64,000 nt of DNA, taken from positions 1-64,000 of the forward strand of contig NZ_JAXHLU010000006.1 in NCBI RefSeq assembly GCF_034521915.1, in the 5' to 3' direction. Each line of letters starts with the position of its first letter. Positions within the stretch are counted from its first letter, which is position 1. The stretch is from Fodinibius sp034521915 (GTDB taxonomy: Bacteria; Bacteroidota; Rhodothermia; Balneolales; Balneolaceae). The notes below the pieces were generated by a model. It searched no databases. It saw nothing but the letters and a program-made list of their open reading frames with translations, and was not told the DNA's origin. Of the stretch, positions 15,868-25,208 are shown piece by piece. A program made the translations under genes and the position numbers.

Positions 15868-17908
15868 ATGAAACGGTTATTACTTCCTCTCTTTGTCATT
15901 ATTCTGTTCCCTCTTACGACGGTTGCGCAATCAGTACAACCTTTTACCGGCATGGATGTGTTCGAACTGCAATGGGTTGAAGACCCACAAATATCACCGG
16001 ATGGTGAACAGATTGTTTATGTTCGCCGGAGTATGGATAAGATGAAAGACAAGCGAATTTCCCGTCTCTGGCTAATGGATAGCGATGGTTCTGATCACCA
16101 AAAACTTACGAGTCGTGATGTCAACGAAAGCAGTCCGCGATGGTCACCGGATGGCAGCCGGATTGCCTTTACCTCTTCATCAGAAGATGATGGCAGTGAA
16201 ATTTATATCTATTGGATGGAAAGTGGCACTTTATCTCGAATTACCCAGCTGGAGAAATCACCGAGTGGCATAACCTGGTCGCCCGATGGAAAGCAACTGG
16301 CGTTTAACATGAAGGTCCCGGAGTCGAATCCTAAACTAACAGATTCGAAACAACCGCCGGAAGGAGCCGAGTGGGCAGATAATCCTCGCGTAACGACTCG
16401 ACTTAATTACGAGTCCGACGGCTCCGGCTATATTGATCCGGGTTTTACGCATATTTTTACCGTACCGGCCGAGGGTGGGGCTCCTCGTCAGATTACTGAA
16501 GGTGATTACCATTACTCAGGTGATCCCGTGTGGAGTGCCGATGGAGAGCAGCTATTCTTCTCCGCAAATTTAAACGAAAATTGGGAGCATGAACGTCGGG
16601 AGTCGGAGCTGTATTCGGCGGATGTGGAAAGTGGTGATATTGAACAGCTTACTAACCGAAACGGACCAGATTACAGTGCAACGCTATCACCCGACGGAGA
16701 TAACAATTGCGTACTTGGGATATGATGACAAGGTACAGACGTATCAGATAAGTCAGCTTTATACGATGGACACAGATGGCAGCAACAAGCAGGCGATTGA
16801 GCTGAATTTGAATCGAAGTATCTCATCTATCCACTGGGATAAAGACGGACAAGGCCTTTATTTTATGTATGATGATAAGGGCAATACGAAAATTGGTCAT
16901 ACAACACTCGACGGAGAAACGTCGGTTGTAGCCAATAATGTTGGCGGAACAACGGTAGCACGTCCATATGGCGGTGGCTCGTTTTCAGTGTCTGAGAATG
17001 GAACTATAGCTTATAACGAAACGACGCCCTACTATCCGGCGGAGCTGGCAACGACATCCAGAAATCAGAATGAGCGGACGAAGCTTACTGGGCTGAATGA
17101 TGCGTTGCTGGATTATCGAGAACTCGGGCAGGTGGAAGAGATTTGGTACGAAGCTTCGGTGGATGGACGTCAAATTCAGGGTTGGATTGTAAAGCCGCCA
17201 AATTTTGATCCCGATAAAAAATATCCGCTGATCGTCGAAAATCACGGCGGACCTATTTCTAACTACGGCGACCGATTTTCTCCTGAGATTCAGCTGTATG
17301 CTTCGGCCGGATATGTAGTCTTTTATCCCAACCCGCGCGGTAGTACTGGTTACGGTGAAGAGTTTGGGAATTTACTCTATCACGATTACCCGGGTAATGA
17401 TTATCATGATGTAATGGATGGTGTAGAAACAATGCTTGAGAAAGGCTATATAGATGAGGATAACTTGTTCGTAACCGGCGGAAGTGCCGGCGGTACGATG
17501 ACCTCGTGGATGGTTGGCAAGACCGATCAATTCGATGCTGCGGCCGTTATCAAGCCGGTGATGAACTGGATTAGCAAGACGCTTACGGCGGACAATTATT
17601 ATGGCTATGCCAACTACCGCTATCCGGGTCAACCGTGGGAAAACTTTGAGGAGTACTGGGAAAATTCACCAGTTTCCTTGGTTGGCAACATCGAAACGCC
17701 CACGATGGTGATGGTCGGAACTGATGATTTGCGAACGCCACCCTCAGAGGCAAAGCAGTTATATAGTGCTTTGAAGGTTCGTGATATTGAGACCGCCTAT
17801 GTAGAGATGCCGGGCGCGTCCCATTTTATTGCTAACCGCCCCAGTCAGCTGATTGATAAGGTCAATAATATTATTGCTTGGTTTGAGCGGTATCGCACGG
17901 ATAAATAA
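15868..17908 (+). pseudogene. S9 prolyl oligopeptidase family peptidase, split by a frameshift
   Basis: The reading frame from ATG 15868 has a signal peptide (MKRLLLPLFVIILFPLTTVAQ minus its last residue as cleavage region) and a WD40-like/PD40 propeller with repeated SPDG motifs, but stops at 16725. The same protein continues in the next frame from about 16703 (IAYLGYDDKVQTYQISQLYT) to 17908. One extra base near 16699-16702 explains the break. The C-terminal alpha/beta-hydrolase domain is intact: GGSAGG nucleophile elbow, the Asp in GTDDLRTP, and the His in GASHF. If repaired it is an exported dipeptidyl/acylaminoacyl peptidase of about 680 residues. It may be a sequencing error or a recent pseudogene. 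Confidence 0.88.
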
Positions 17909-17926
17909 ATTGAAGTAATAGTAAAT

Positions 17927-17996
17927 AAACCCGCAGGGTTTTAATAAGAGCAAATTTCGGATTATAAATTTTATTTATTGTAAACCCTGCGGGTTT
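17927..17996. repeat. Paired palindrome, AAACCCGCAGGGTTT type
   Basis: AAACCCGCAGGGTTT (17927-17941) and its exact complement (17982-17996) enclose about 40 AT-rich bases; each arm is itself a near palindrome. It lies between the convergent S9 and M20 peptidase genes, where it could end both transcripts. Confidence 0.75.
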
Positions 17997-18048
17997 GGAA
18001 TTGTACTAAATAAATTGGCCACAAACTGGAGGTCTGTGAGAAGTAGAT

Positions 18049-18116
18049 AAACCCTCAGGGTTCTGTACAATATCATAGCTTGTTTAGGCTAAAAAGCTTG
18101 TAAACCCTGAGGGTTT
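18049..18116. repeat. Paired palindrome, AAACCCTCAGGGTT type
   Basis: AAACCCTCAGGGTT (18049-18062) and AAACCCTGAGGGTTT (18102-18116) are inverted copies with a spacer of about 39 bases. It is built like the element 50 bases to its left, with one core base pair changed in both arms, so the pairing is conserved. Confidence 0.75.
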
Positions 18117-18124
18117 AAAGAATA

Positions 18125-19495
18125 TTAGCTGTAGTTCGGCAGCAGCTCGAAGAACTTAGCCGATGTATGAATGCCGCGGTAAAAATCTTTAAGCGCAAAC
18201 TTTTCGTTGGGCGAATGGATGGCATCACTGTTGAGGCCAAATCCCATTAAAATAGACTGGACGCCCAATACTTTTTGGAAGTCTGCAACAATAGGAATCG
18301 ATCCCCCTTCACGGGTAAACAGTGGTTCTTTATCATACACGGCTTCAAACGCATCTGCTGCGGCTTGCAACCCATAGAATGATAGATCGGTAATGGCCGG
18401 ATGTCCGCCGTGATGCTCGTTTACTTCAACGGTAACCGTATCCGGAGCCAGCGATTTAACATGCTCTTTAAAGAGCTTTGCAATTTTCTTGGGGTCTTGG
18501 TCAGGAACCAGCCGCATGCTCACTTTGGCACCCGCCTTGGCTGGTAGTACGGTTTTGGCACCTTCACCCTGGTAGCCGCTCCAAAGACCATTCACGTCCA
18601 GCGTAGGACGAGCAGAAGTGCGTTCCAGCGTATTGTAGCCTTTTTCGCCTTTAAGGGCTTTGAGACCAAGCTTCTCCTTGTATTCTTCTTTGTCAAAAGG
18701 CAATTTAGCATAGGTTTCGCGATCGTCTTCGGTTAGCTCAATGACATCATCATAAAAACCGTCAATTTGGACAACACCGTCATCATCTTTTAGCTGGGCA
18801 ATAATTTCGCAGAGCACATTGGCCGGGTTATCGACTGCACCGCCATAAACCCCGGAGTGCAGATCTCTATTGGGACCCTTAACGTTAATTTCCATATAAG
18901 CAAGTCCGCGCAACCCATAGGTAATAGATGGTGTATCTTCAGCAAACATAGCGGTATCAGAAATGAGCACCATGTCACATTCGAGCAAGTCCTTATGTTC
19001 TTTAATAAATGGGACCAGATGAGGAGATCCGATTTCCTCTTCCCCTTCAAAGATAAACTTAATGTTTACGGGGAAATCAGTGTCCGTTTCTTGATAGGCT
19101 TCCAGCGCTTTCACATGAGTATATGATTGTCCTTTATCGTCAGCGGCACCGCGGGCATAAATATCGCCATCGCGCACAGTGGGATCAAAGGGAGGAGTAT
19201 CCCATAGATCTACGGGATCGGGCGGCTGCACATCGTAATGACCGTAAACCAGCACTGTAGGCTTTGATTCATCAGTAATCAGCTCACCGTACACAATAGG
19301 ATTGCCTTCCGTTTCAAAAACTTCAGCACGGTCAAGATCAAGGCTGTTGAGTTTGTCGAGCAAAAAATTTGCGGCATCAATGACCTCATTTTTGTATTCC
19401 GAATCGGTGCTGATGCTGGGAATGCGCAGAAAGTCGAATAGCTCATGTTTAAACTGTTCTTTATTAATGTCGATATATTCGGAAACTGTTGACAT
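18125..19495 (-). CDS. M20 family dipeptidase
   Basis: A 456-residue cytoplasmic metallopeptidase of the M20 (CNDP-like) family. The first metal ligand and catalytic Asp are in VLVYGHYDVQPPD; the bridging Asp follows in YARGAADDKGQ; the catalytic Glu and second ligand are in IFEGEEEIGSPHL; a late His ligand is in NSDAIHSPNE. Members hydrolyse dipeptides such as carnosine or Cys-Gly; the precise substrate is unknown. Length is normal and all ligands are present. It lies downstream of the bat genes on the same strand, but a 50-base hairpin repeat separates them, so it is probably transcribed separately. Confidence 0.92.
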   Translation of the reverse strand: MSTVSEYIDINKEQFKHELFDFLRIPSISTDSEYKNEVIDAANFLLDKLNSLDLDRAEVFETEGNPIVYGELITDESKPTVLVYGHYDVQPPDPVDLWDTPPFDPTVRDGDIYARGAADDKGQSYTHVKALEAYQETDTDFPVNIKFIFEGEEEIGSPHLVPFIKEHKDLLECDMVLISDTAMFAEDTPSITYGLRGLAYMEINVKGPNRDLHSGVYGGAVDNPANVLCEIIAQLKDDDGVVQIDGFYDDVIELTEDDRETYAKLPFDKEEYKEKLGLKALKGEKGYNTLERTSARPTLDVNGLWSGYQGEGAKTVLPAKAGAKVSMRLVPDQDPKKIAKLFKEHVKSLAPDTVTVEVNEHHGGHPAITDLSFYGLQAAADAFEAVYDKEPLFTREGGSIPIVADFQKVLGVQSILMGFGLNSDAIHSPNEKFALKDFYRGIHTSAKFFELLPNYS

Positions 19496-19521
19496 AAGAA
19501 AATAATCTTGAGTTATGGTGT

Positions 19522-19573
19522 TGCGTATTTCGTATTGCGTAAAGTCAGGTTACTACGCATTACGGAATACGCA
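19522..19573. repeat. TGCGTATT-arm hairpin repeat
   Basis: The arm at 19522-19542 pairs with 19550-19573 (ending GGAATACGCA) with small bulges. It lies between the end of batE and the start of the M20 peptidase, and resembles the hairpin at 8663-8700. Confidence 0.6.
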
Positions 19574-19584
19574 AATACTTCCAA

Positions 19585-20367
19585 TCAGAGTATAAGTATC
19601 TCGCTGTTGGGAATCCATCCATATAAGCCATTGCTCATGCGAACGTATGTCCATTCTTGTCGTGAATCGCTTTTTCGATGATCAACAGTAAACGTATAGC
19701 CTTCGTAAGCGCGGCTGACAATAGAGGCTTCCTCAGCAGGTTCTGCCAAAACGGACACCTTTTCCGTTACCATTACCGCCTTGCTGTATCGTTCACTAAT
19801 ATATTGGGTGTAAAAGCTGGAGGCGATAATGAGCAGTGCAACTACAATGAGGGAAAGTCCCCCGATGCGTAATACCTTGGGATAGGCCTGCAGAAACCAG
19901 TGTGCAATAAATATAAATACCCCGATATTTAGCGTAATGATTCCTATCAGTAAAATATTTTCAGCTCCGATATGTTCCTGGAGCCAGCCAGTAGCTATAT
20001 CCCAGGGAAGTTTAGGTAGTACGGCTGATTGGCGGCTGAATCGTGATTCCACAAACTGCAGTGCTTTTTGAGCCTGCTGCTCCGTTTCTTCAAATTGGGA
20101 AGCTTTCAAGAAGTAATACTTTGCCATTCCCAGCGAGTCGATACGCTGATAGCTAATTCCCATGTTTAAAAATAGAGCACCGGAGACGGTGTTTCGATCT
20201 TCCAGCTTTTGATATGACGAGATGGCCTGTTGATAGTTACCTTCCTGGAGCATTTCATTGGCATTATCAAAGAGGGCCTGAGCATTTTGCTGAGCAAAGC
20301 TGAGGGCAACAAATCCTCCGAAAAGAAAAAGGAAAAGAAATATTTTTGGAGTTCGATTAGTAAACAC
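19585..20367 (-). CDS. batE: BatE-like TPR and SH3 protein
   Basis: A 260-residue protein with a signal peptide (about 1-25), TPR repeats (about 28-110, QALFDNANEMLQEGNYQQAISSYQKL), two membrane helices (about 135-185) and a bacterial SH3-like domain at the end (VSVLAEPAEEASIVSRAYEG, ending GLYGWIPNSEILIL). This layout matches BatE, the last gene of the Bacteroides aerotolerance operon. Bat proteins are thought to form an envelope complex tied to oxidative or periplasmic stress tolerance; the mechanism is not established. It starts 2 bases after the batD stop, so translation is coupled. Confidence 0.85.
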   Translation of the reverse strand: MFTNRTPKIFLFLFLFGGFVALSFAQQNAQALFDNANEMLQEGNYQQAISSYQKLEDRNTVSGALFLNMGISYQRIDSLGMAKYYFLKASQFEETEQQAQKALQFVESRFSRQSAVLPKLPWDIATGWLQEHIGAENILLIGIITLNIGVFIFIAHWFLQAYPKVLRIGGLSLIVVALLIIASSFYTQYISERYSKAVMVTEKVSVLAEPAEEASIVSRAYEGYTFTVDHRKSDSRQEWTYVRMSNGLYGWIPNSEILIL

Positions 20368-20369
20368 AA

Positions 20370-22157
20370 TTACAATACTTTTTGTAGTTTTTCGAGCGTA
20401 CTTTCTGCTAGGCCAACATGCGATTTAAGGTAAGCATGAGTAGTATTGGGGGCGTAACTGATGGTAGCACATTTTTCCAGCAGCATGCGTACGTTTTTAA
20501 CCAGATTCTCTTCGATGTCTTGTTCTTTTAGCGCTTCTATATAATCTTGGTTGGACAATCCTGCTTCGGGCATATTCAGTCGATCACTGATGAAGCCTGT
20601 TATTGCTTTTTGCAGCAGGTTATAGGCCTGTTTGATATCTCCCTGTTCGGACACTTCGATAGCTTTTTTGAGGCGTTGCTGTGCTTTGTCGGATGCTTTG
20701 ACCGATCGGGCAAAGGCCGTATCCGTTTGCATTTTCTCGGCATACGATTTTCGCCAGTATGCTACTCCTGCAATGATAAGTGGTATAATTAGTCCTGCCC
20801 AGAACCACCATATTCCCAATAGATCTGCCGGCTCGGGTGATATGACAATCCAGCTGGCAAGACCTGTAACAGGAGAAACAGGAAATTGTCCGGAGTTTTC
20901 AGAAGCGGCTATAACGTTCGGATTCTCATCAATTGAAAAGGTAAGTGCTTCGAGAGTGGTGGTAATATATTGGCCGCGTGATGGATTATAATACGAAACT
21001 GTTTTTGAGGGGATGGTATAGTTGCCCGGTGAACGAGCAATAATAACATCAGTAAATGATTTGCTGCCGCTAATAGTACTGTTTCTGCGATCCAGCCGCG
21101 TGTTTTCTTGGGGTTCGTAAATTTCAAGTCCATCGGGTAGATCGTAATTGGGTTTCGAAATAAGCGGGATGTTGCCCGATCCTCTTACGCGCGTCTCAAT
21201 TTCTATAGATTCACCAACAAGGGCATTGCTGGTACTGATACTTCTGGAAATATCAAAATCACCAACCGCACCAAGATAGGTGGCGTCATCGGTCGCAGAA
21301 AGGGCTTGGACATCTACCGTTATGGGATCACTGGATAGCTCAACCTCACGCTGGTTGCTGCCAAATCCGCTGAAGAAACTGCTGAAGGGATCGTTGCCGG
21401 ATCGGGCCGAACGGACGGCAACAACAATTTTATAGGGACTAATTTCCAGTTCGCCCGATTTAGTGGGGAATAACGAAAATTGCAGCAGGCGCGCTTTTCG
21501 ATACCGGACGCCATTTAAAACAGTAGATTCGGCCCGTGGGCGTCCGGAGTTTTCCAGCTCTTCTTTCCAAAATCCTTCGGCCTTCCATCCGGGTACGGGT
21601 TGGTATGAGTTGACTTCTAATCCATCCCTGAAATATAAAATGACATCAGTAATAATTTGCTGTCCCGTTACCGGTTGTTTGTCAGATACTTCGAGCTTTA
21701 GAAAAATATCAGGTTGCTCTGACGAATCTTCTGACGTAGCCGACTCTTTACTGTCAATAACATTAACCCGAATGGGATCAGTGGCATACGTTTCTCCATC
21801 AATAGAAACGCTGACGCTGGGTAATTGGAACTCCCCTTGTTTTTGGGCAATAAGATAGTAGCTGTAGGTGTATGAGACCCTGCTTTGACCGTTTATATAG
21901 CTGTAACTACGAGAAGTGGAGGGATTATTGCTCAGTAGGCGAAAGTTTTCAAACTGGGGAAGATCGGGTCGGGATACATTGTTGAAGTTGCCACTTATTT
22001 CAATCGAAAGGCTAACACGTTCACCGGTGTAAATAGTAGTCTGAGATAAGCTGGCTTCAACAGAAACATTCGATTGAGCCCAGCTGAATGGACTCCCGAG
22101 GAGTACGAAAACCAGAAAAAAACCGACGGTATAAAATGATTTACCAATCTTTCTCAT
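20370..22157 (-). CDS. batD: BatD family protein
   Basis: A 595-residue exported membrane protein. A signal peptide (about 1-28, ending FSWAQ) is followed by an immunoglobulin-like beta-rich region with the BatD pattern (VSVEASLSQTTIYTGERVSL, then repeated beta domains), a C-terminal membrane helix near residue 455 (WWFWAGLIIPLIIAGVAYW) and a cytoplasmic helical tail. BatD is a component of the Bat (Bacteroides aerotolerance) system. It overlaps batC by 17 bases upstream and is 2 bases from batE downstream, a tight operon. Confidence 0.92.
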   Translation of the reverse strand: MRKIGKSFYTVGFFLVFVLLGSPFSWAQSNVSVEASLSQTTIYTGERVSLSIEISGNFNNVSRPDLPQFENFRLLSNNPSTSRSYSYINGQSRVSYTYSYYLIAQKQGEFQLPSVSVSIDGETYATDPIRVNVIDSKESATSEDSSEQPDIFLKLEVSDKQPVTGQQIITDVILYFRDGLEVNSYQPVPGWKAEGFWKEELENSGRPRAESTVLNGVRYRKARLLQFSLFPTKSGELEISPYKIVVAVRSARSGNDPFSSFFSGFGSNQREVELSSDPITVDVQALSATDDATYLGAVGDFDISRSISTSNALVGESIEIETRVRGSGNIPLISKPNYDLPDGLEIYEPQENTRLDRRNSTISGSKSFTDVIIARSPGNYTIPSKTVSYYNPSRGQYITTTLEALTFSIDENPNVIAASENSGQFPVSPVTGLASWIVISPEPADLLGIWWFWAGLIIPLIIAGVAYWRKSYAEKMQTDTAFARSVKASDKAQQRLKKAIEVSEQGDIKQAYNLLQKAITGFISDRLNMPEAGLSNQDYIEALKEQDIEENLVKNVRMLLEKCATISYAPNTTHAYLKSHVGLAESTLEKLQKVL

Positions 22158-22836
22158 TGGAACTTTTACTGGACTCCGTTTTCTGTTTTTTAAATTGTTT
22201 AAGCAGTTCTTTCTCTTTCTGTTCCAGGGCTTTTAATATTTTTTGTGCTTGGGCCTTACTCATCTTTTGGGGCTGTTGTTGTTTATTCTGCTGGTCCTGA
22301 TTTTGCTGATTCTTTTGGTTCTGCTGATTTTGTTGATCTTGCTGCTGTTGATCTTGGTTTTGCTCATTATTCTCTTGCCGCTGGTTTTGTTGGTTCTGTT
22401 TATTTTTATTTTGCTGATTCTGTTGCTCCTGAAGCTTTTTCTTGGCAAGCTCAAAATTATGTTTTGCATCGGCATCCCCTGCCATGTAACGAAGCGACTT
22501 TTTAAAATAATCTACAGCCTTACCCCACTTCTGATTATCGGATAATACCTTTCCAATGTTGTAATTGGCTTTAGCTTTTTCCTCGGTGCTGTTGGTCATC
22601 GATTTAAACTGCTCAAAGGTACGAATAGCTTCTTCGCTTTGTTCCGATTTTGCCAGCGCCGACGCTAAGTTGAAATAGAGTTTTGCATTTTCTGGATCGG
22701 CGTCAATCGCCTTTTTGTATAGCGAGATAGCCTCCTCGTAGTTACCTTCATCATAGGCCTCATTGGCCTTGCGGGCATCTTCGATGGAGGCTCCCAGCAA
22801 TAAAAAACTTATCAGCAAAGCCCAAACGTATCGCAT
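22141..22836 (-). CDS. batC: BatC-like TPR protein with Gln/Asn-rich tail
   Basis: A 231-residue protein with an N-terminal hydrophobic segment (about 4-18), TPR repeats (about 20-135; ANEAYDEGNYEEAISLYKKA and NYNIGKVLSDNQKWGKAVDY) and a low-complexity stretch of about 60 residues made almost only of Gln, Asn, Lys and Asp (about 140-195). It ends with a BatC-typical coiled segment QAQKILKALEQKEKELLKQF. The repeat tract is at about 22258-22440. The usual batA and batB partners are not upstream: the previous gene is yebC, 61 bases away. Confidence 0.85.
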   Translation of the reverse strand: MRYVWALLISFLLLGASIEDARKANEAYDEGNYEEAISLYKKAIDADPENAKLYFNLASALAKSEQSEEAIRTFEQFKSMTNSTEEKAKANYNIGKVLSDNQKWGKAVDYFKKSLRYMAGDADAKHNFELAKKKLQEQQNQQNKNKQNQQNQRQENNEQNQDQQQQDQQNQQNQKNQQNQDQQNKQQQPQKMSKAQAQKILKALEQKEKELLKQFKKQKTESSKSSNEKDW

Positions 22837-22897
22837 TGTATTCTCCTTATTTATTATTCATCACATTAACGAAAAAAGAGAACTGAAAATTGCAAAG

Positions 22898-23671
22898 TTA
22901 GTCCATCTGCTCTGCAATGGCCAGCGTTTCGTCATCCATTTTCATATTTGTAAACACATTAGATACATCGTCATTATCTTCAAACTTTTCTATCAGCTTA
23001 AAGTTTGACTCAGCCACATCAGATTCCACTTTCACTTCGGTCATGGGGATGCGAATAAGCTCGGCCGACTCAATATCGTAGTCCATTTCTTCGAGCTCAT
23101 CATTAACCTGGTACATCGATTCTCGACCGGTTGTTACATTCAATACCTCTCCATCGGTATCAATATCTTCGGCACCGGCATCGATAGCTTGCAGCATAAA
23201 CTCATCTTCATCGATTTCCTGATCCTGATCTTCCTTTTTTATACGGATCATCCCTTTCTGTTCAAACAGATAACCGACCGATCCGTCCGTACCCAGGTTG
23301 CCGCCGTGGGATGAAAAGATGTGACGAATTTCTCCCACTGTGCGATTGTAATTATTAGTCGTTACTTCAATAAAATAGGCGATACCACCGGGACCATATC
23401 CCTCATAGGTAGCATCTTCATACTTGCCGTCGCCTTCATCGAGTTCACCAGTGCCTTTTTTTATGGCTCGCTCGATATTATCCTTGGGAACATTATCGCT
23501 CTTGGCATTATTGATGGCTGTATCAAGCCTTGGATTCGTTTCCGGATCGCCGCCCCCTTCGCGTGCAGCAACAGAAATTTCACGCAGATGTTTGTTGAAA
23601 ATCTTATTCCGCTTTTTGTCTTCTTTCTTTTTTTTATGCTTTATATTAGACCATTTGGAATGACCAGCCAT
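22898..23671 (-). CDS. yebC: YebC/TACO1-family regulator
   Basis: A 257-residue protein opening with the invariant MAGHSKWSNIKHKKKKEDK, then the family segments GGGDPETNPRLDTAI and YEGYGPGGIAYFIEV. YebC proteins were first described as DNA-binding regulators (PmpR); recent work shows several act on ribosomes stalled at proline stretches, as mitochondrial TACO1 does. The C-terminal DDVSNVFTNMKMDDETL is complete. It is the first gene of a possible leftward unit with batC-D-E and is divergent from bshA. Confidence 0.95.
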   Translation of the reverse strand: MAGHSKWSNIKHKKKKEDKKRNKIFNKHLREISVAAREGGGDPETNPRLDTAINNAKSDNVPKDNIERAIKKGTGELDEGDGKYEDATYEGYGPGGIAYFIEVTTNNYNRTVGEIRHIFSSHGGNLGTDGSVGYLFEQKGMIRIKKEDQDQEIDEDEFMLQAIDAGAEDIDTDGEVLNVTTGRESMYQVNDELEEMDYDIESAELIRIPMTEVKVESDVAESNFKLIEKFEDNDDVSNVFTNMKMDDETLAIAEQMD

Positions 23672-23883
23672 AGGTTGATATCTATTTATTGAACAAAATG
23701 TGTGTCTGGGTGTAATGGATATCTAAAAAATACTAAACCTTAAATATAATAGATAACTGACTTTGCACCTAATATCGGATTGTAGGAAATGAGATGTACT
23801 GTTATTTTGTTGTGAGAAAATGTTAAACACAATGAAGTGTTATAATTACAGTATTACCGGATTAACTTTTAAGTAACAAGTAG

Positions 23884-25035
23884 ATGAATATAGGAATTGT
23901 TTGTTATCCCACCTTCGGGGGAAGCGGAGTTGTTGCCACAGAATTGGCTAAGGGATTGGCCAAGCGCGATCACAATGTTCATATTTTAAGCTATGCGCGT
24001 CCCGCTCGTTTGGATACGTTTCGGACAAACATATCGTATCACGAAGTGAACATGAATACCTATCCGCTGTTTGAATATCCACCGTACGATCTGGCATTGG
24101 CAAACCAGATGGCGAGCCTCATTGAATACGAAAAGATTGATATCCTGCACGTTCATTACGCTATTCCGCATGCTACCAGCGCGTATTTGGCTAAGCAGAT
24201 ACTTGGAGAAAAGGCGGAACATGTACCATTGATTACCACGCTGCACGGGACCGACATCACGATTGTGGGAAGTGATCCGAGCTATAAGAATGTAGTCGAT
24301 TTTTCGATCAATCAGAGTGATGGCGTTACGGCGGTATCGGAGTATCTTCGTGAAGAAACCTACGGACGTTTCGATATCAAAAAGGATATTAAGGTTATCC
24401 CTAATTTTATTGATCTGGACCGTTTTCAAAAATCTGATCAAACCCATTTTAAAAAGGCCATTTGCCCCAATGATGAAAAGGTAGTGGTACATGTTTCGAA
24501 CTTTCGCGAAGTGAAACGCGTGCCGGAAGTTGTGAGTGTATTTGCTCGCATTTTGGAAAATGATATTAAGGCAAAGCTACTATTGGTTGGGGATGGACCC
24601 GATCGACAGCGCGCGGAGCAACGATGCCGCGAGCTAGGAATATGTGATCAGGTTCGCTTTTTGGGTAAACAAGATCAGGTAGAAGAAATTTTGTCCATTG
24701 CCGATCTGTTTCTGATTCCGTCCGGCTCGGAAACCTTTGGTCTGGCCGCCCTTGAAGCTATGAGCTGCAGTGTGCCGGTGATCAGTTCAAATATCGGGGG
24801 ACTGCCCGAAGTAAATATCCATGGAGAAACTGGCTACCTTTGTGATTTGGATGATATCGATTGTATGGGCGATTACGCAGTTGAGATTTTGTCCGATGAG
24901 AATTTGCATGCAGAGCTAGCTCAAAATGCCAGAAAGCAGGCTGAAACATTTGAAATGAGTAAAATTATCAGCCAATACGAAGAATATTATCAGCAGTGTA
25001 AGAAAGAGATGAAGAAATCGAATAGTAGGGTATAA
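23884..25035 (+). CDS. bshA: N-acetyl-alpha-D-glucosaminyl L-malate synthase
   Basis: A 383-residue GT4 (GT-B fold) glycosyltransferase that joins UDP-GlcNAc and L-malate, the first step of bacillithiol synthesis. Family marks are MNIGIVCYPTFGGSGVVATE at the start, LHVHYAIPHATSAYLA, TLHGTDITIVGSDPSY and the C-terminal nucleotide-sugar site SGSETFGLAALEAMSC with its Glu-x7-Glu. bshB and bshC are not in the window; they are often scattered in this phylum. Its presence predicts that the cell makes bacillithiol as a low-molecular-weight thiol. Confidence 0.93.
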   Translation: MNIGIVCYPTFGGSGVVATELAKGLAKRDHNVHILSYARPARLDTFRTNISYHEVNMNTYPLFEYPPYDLALANQMASLIEYEKIDILHVHYAIPHATSAYLAKQILGEKAEHVPLITTLHGTDITIVGSDPSYKNVVDFSINQSDGVTAVSEYLREETYGRFDIKKDIKVIPNFIDLDRFQKSDQTHFKKAICPNDEKVVVHVSNFREVKRVPEVVSVFARILENDIKAKLLLVGDGPDRQRAEQRCRELGICDQVRFLGKQDQVEEILSIADLFLIPSGSETFGLAALEAMSCSVPVISSNIGGLPEVNIHGETGYLCDLDDIDCMGDYAVEILSDENLHAELAQNARKQAETFEMSKIISQYEEYYQQCKKEMKKSNSRV

Positions 25036-25208
25036 GGGAAGTGATCTATATAAAAAAATATACGGTTATCTCGTACCGATGCCTGCCTGCGCGTAGCCAA
25101 TTAGTTAATAATAACATACTAATAGGTGCTTCGGCGAAGGCGGGCTCTGCGTCGCGACAAAATGATTTAGGAGAAATAAGCATTTGAAAATTTGTCTAAA
25201 TCATTGAT

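Noticed and set aside
16589..16702. Separate second S9 peptidase gene starting at 16589
   Set aside because: The first 38 codons of that frame are the out-of-frame reading of the upstream propeller; real homology begins only at about 16703, so it is one broken gene.
22258..22440. Short repeats that could suggest a CRISPR or tandem array
   Set aside because: They are degenerate CAG/AAC codon runs within batC, with no regular spacers.
22243..22545. Leu-rich hydrophobic open frames on the plus strand opposite BatC
   Set aside because: They arise from the complement of the Gln/Asn-rich triplets and merely look like membrane helices.
23986..24492. 168-codon minus-strand open frame inside bshA
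   Set aside because: The plus strand encodes BshA with all motifs; the antisense frame has none.
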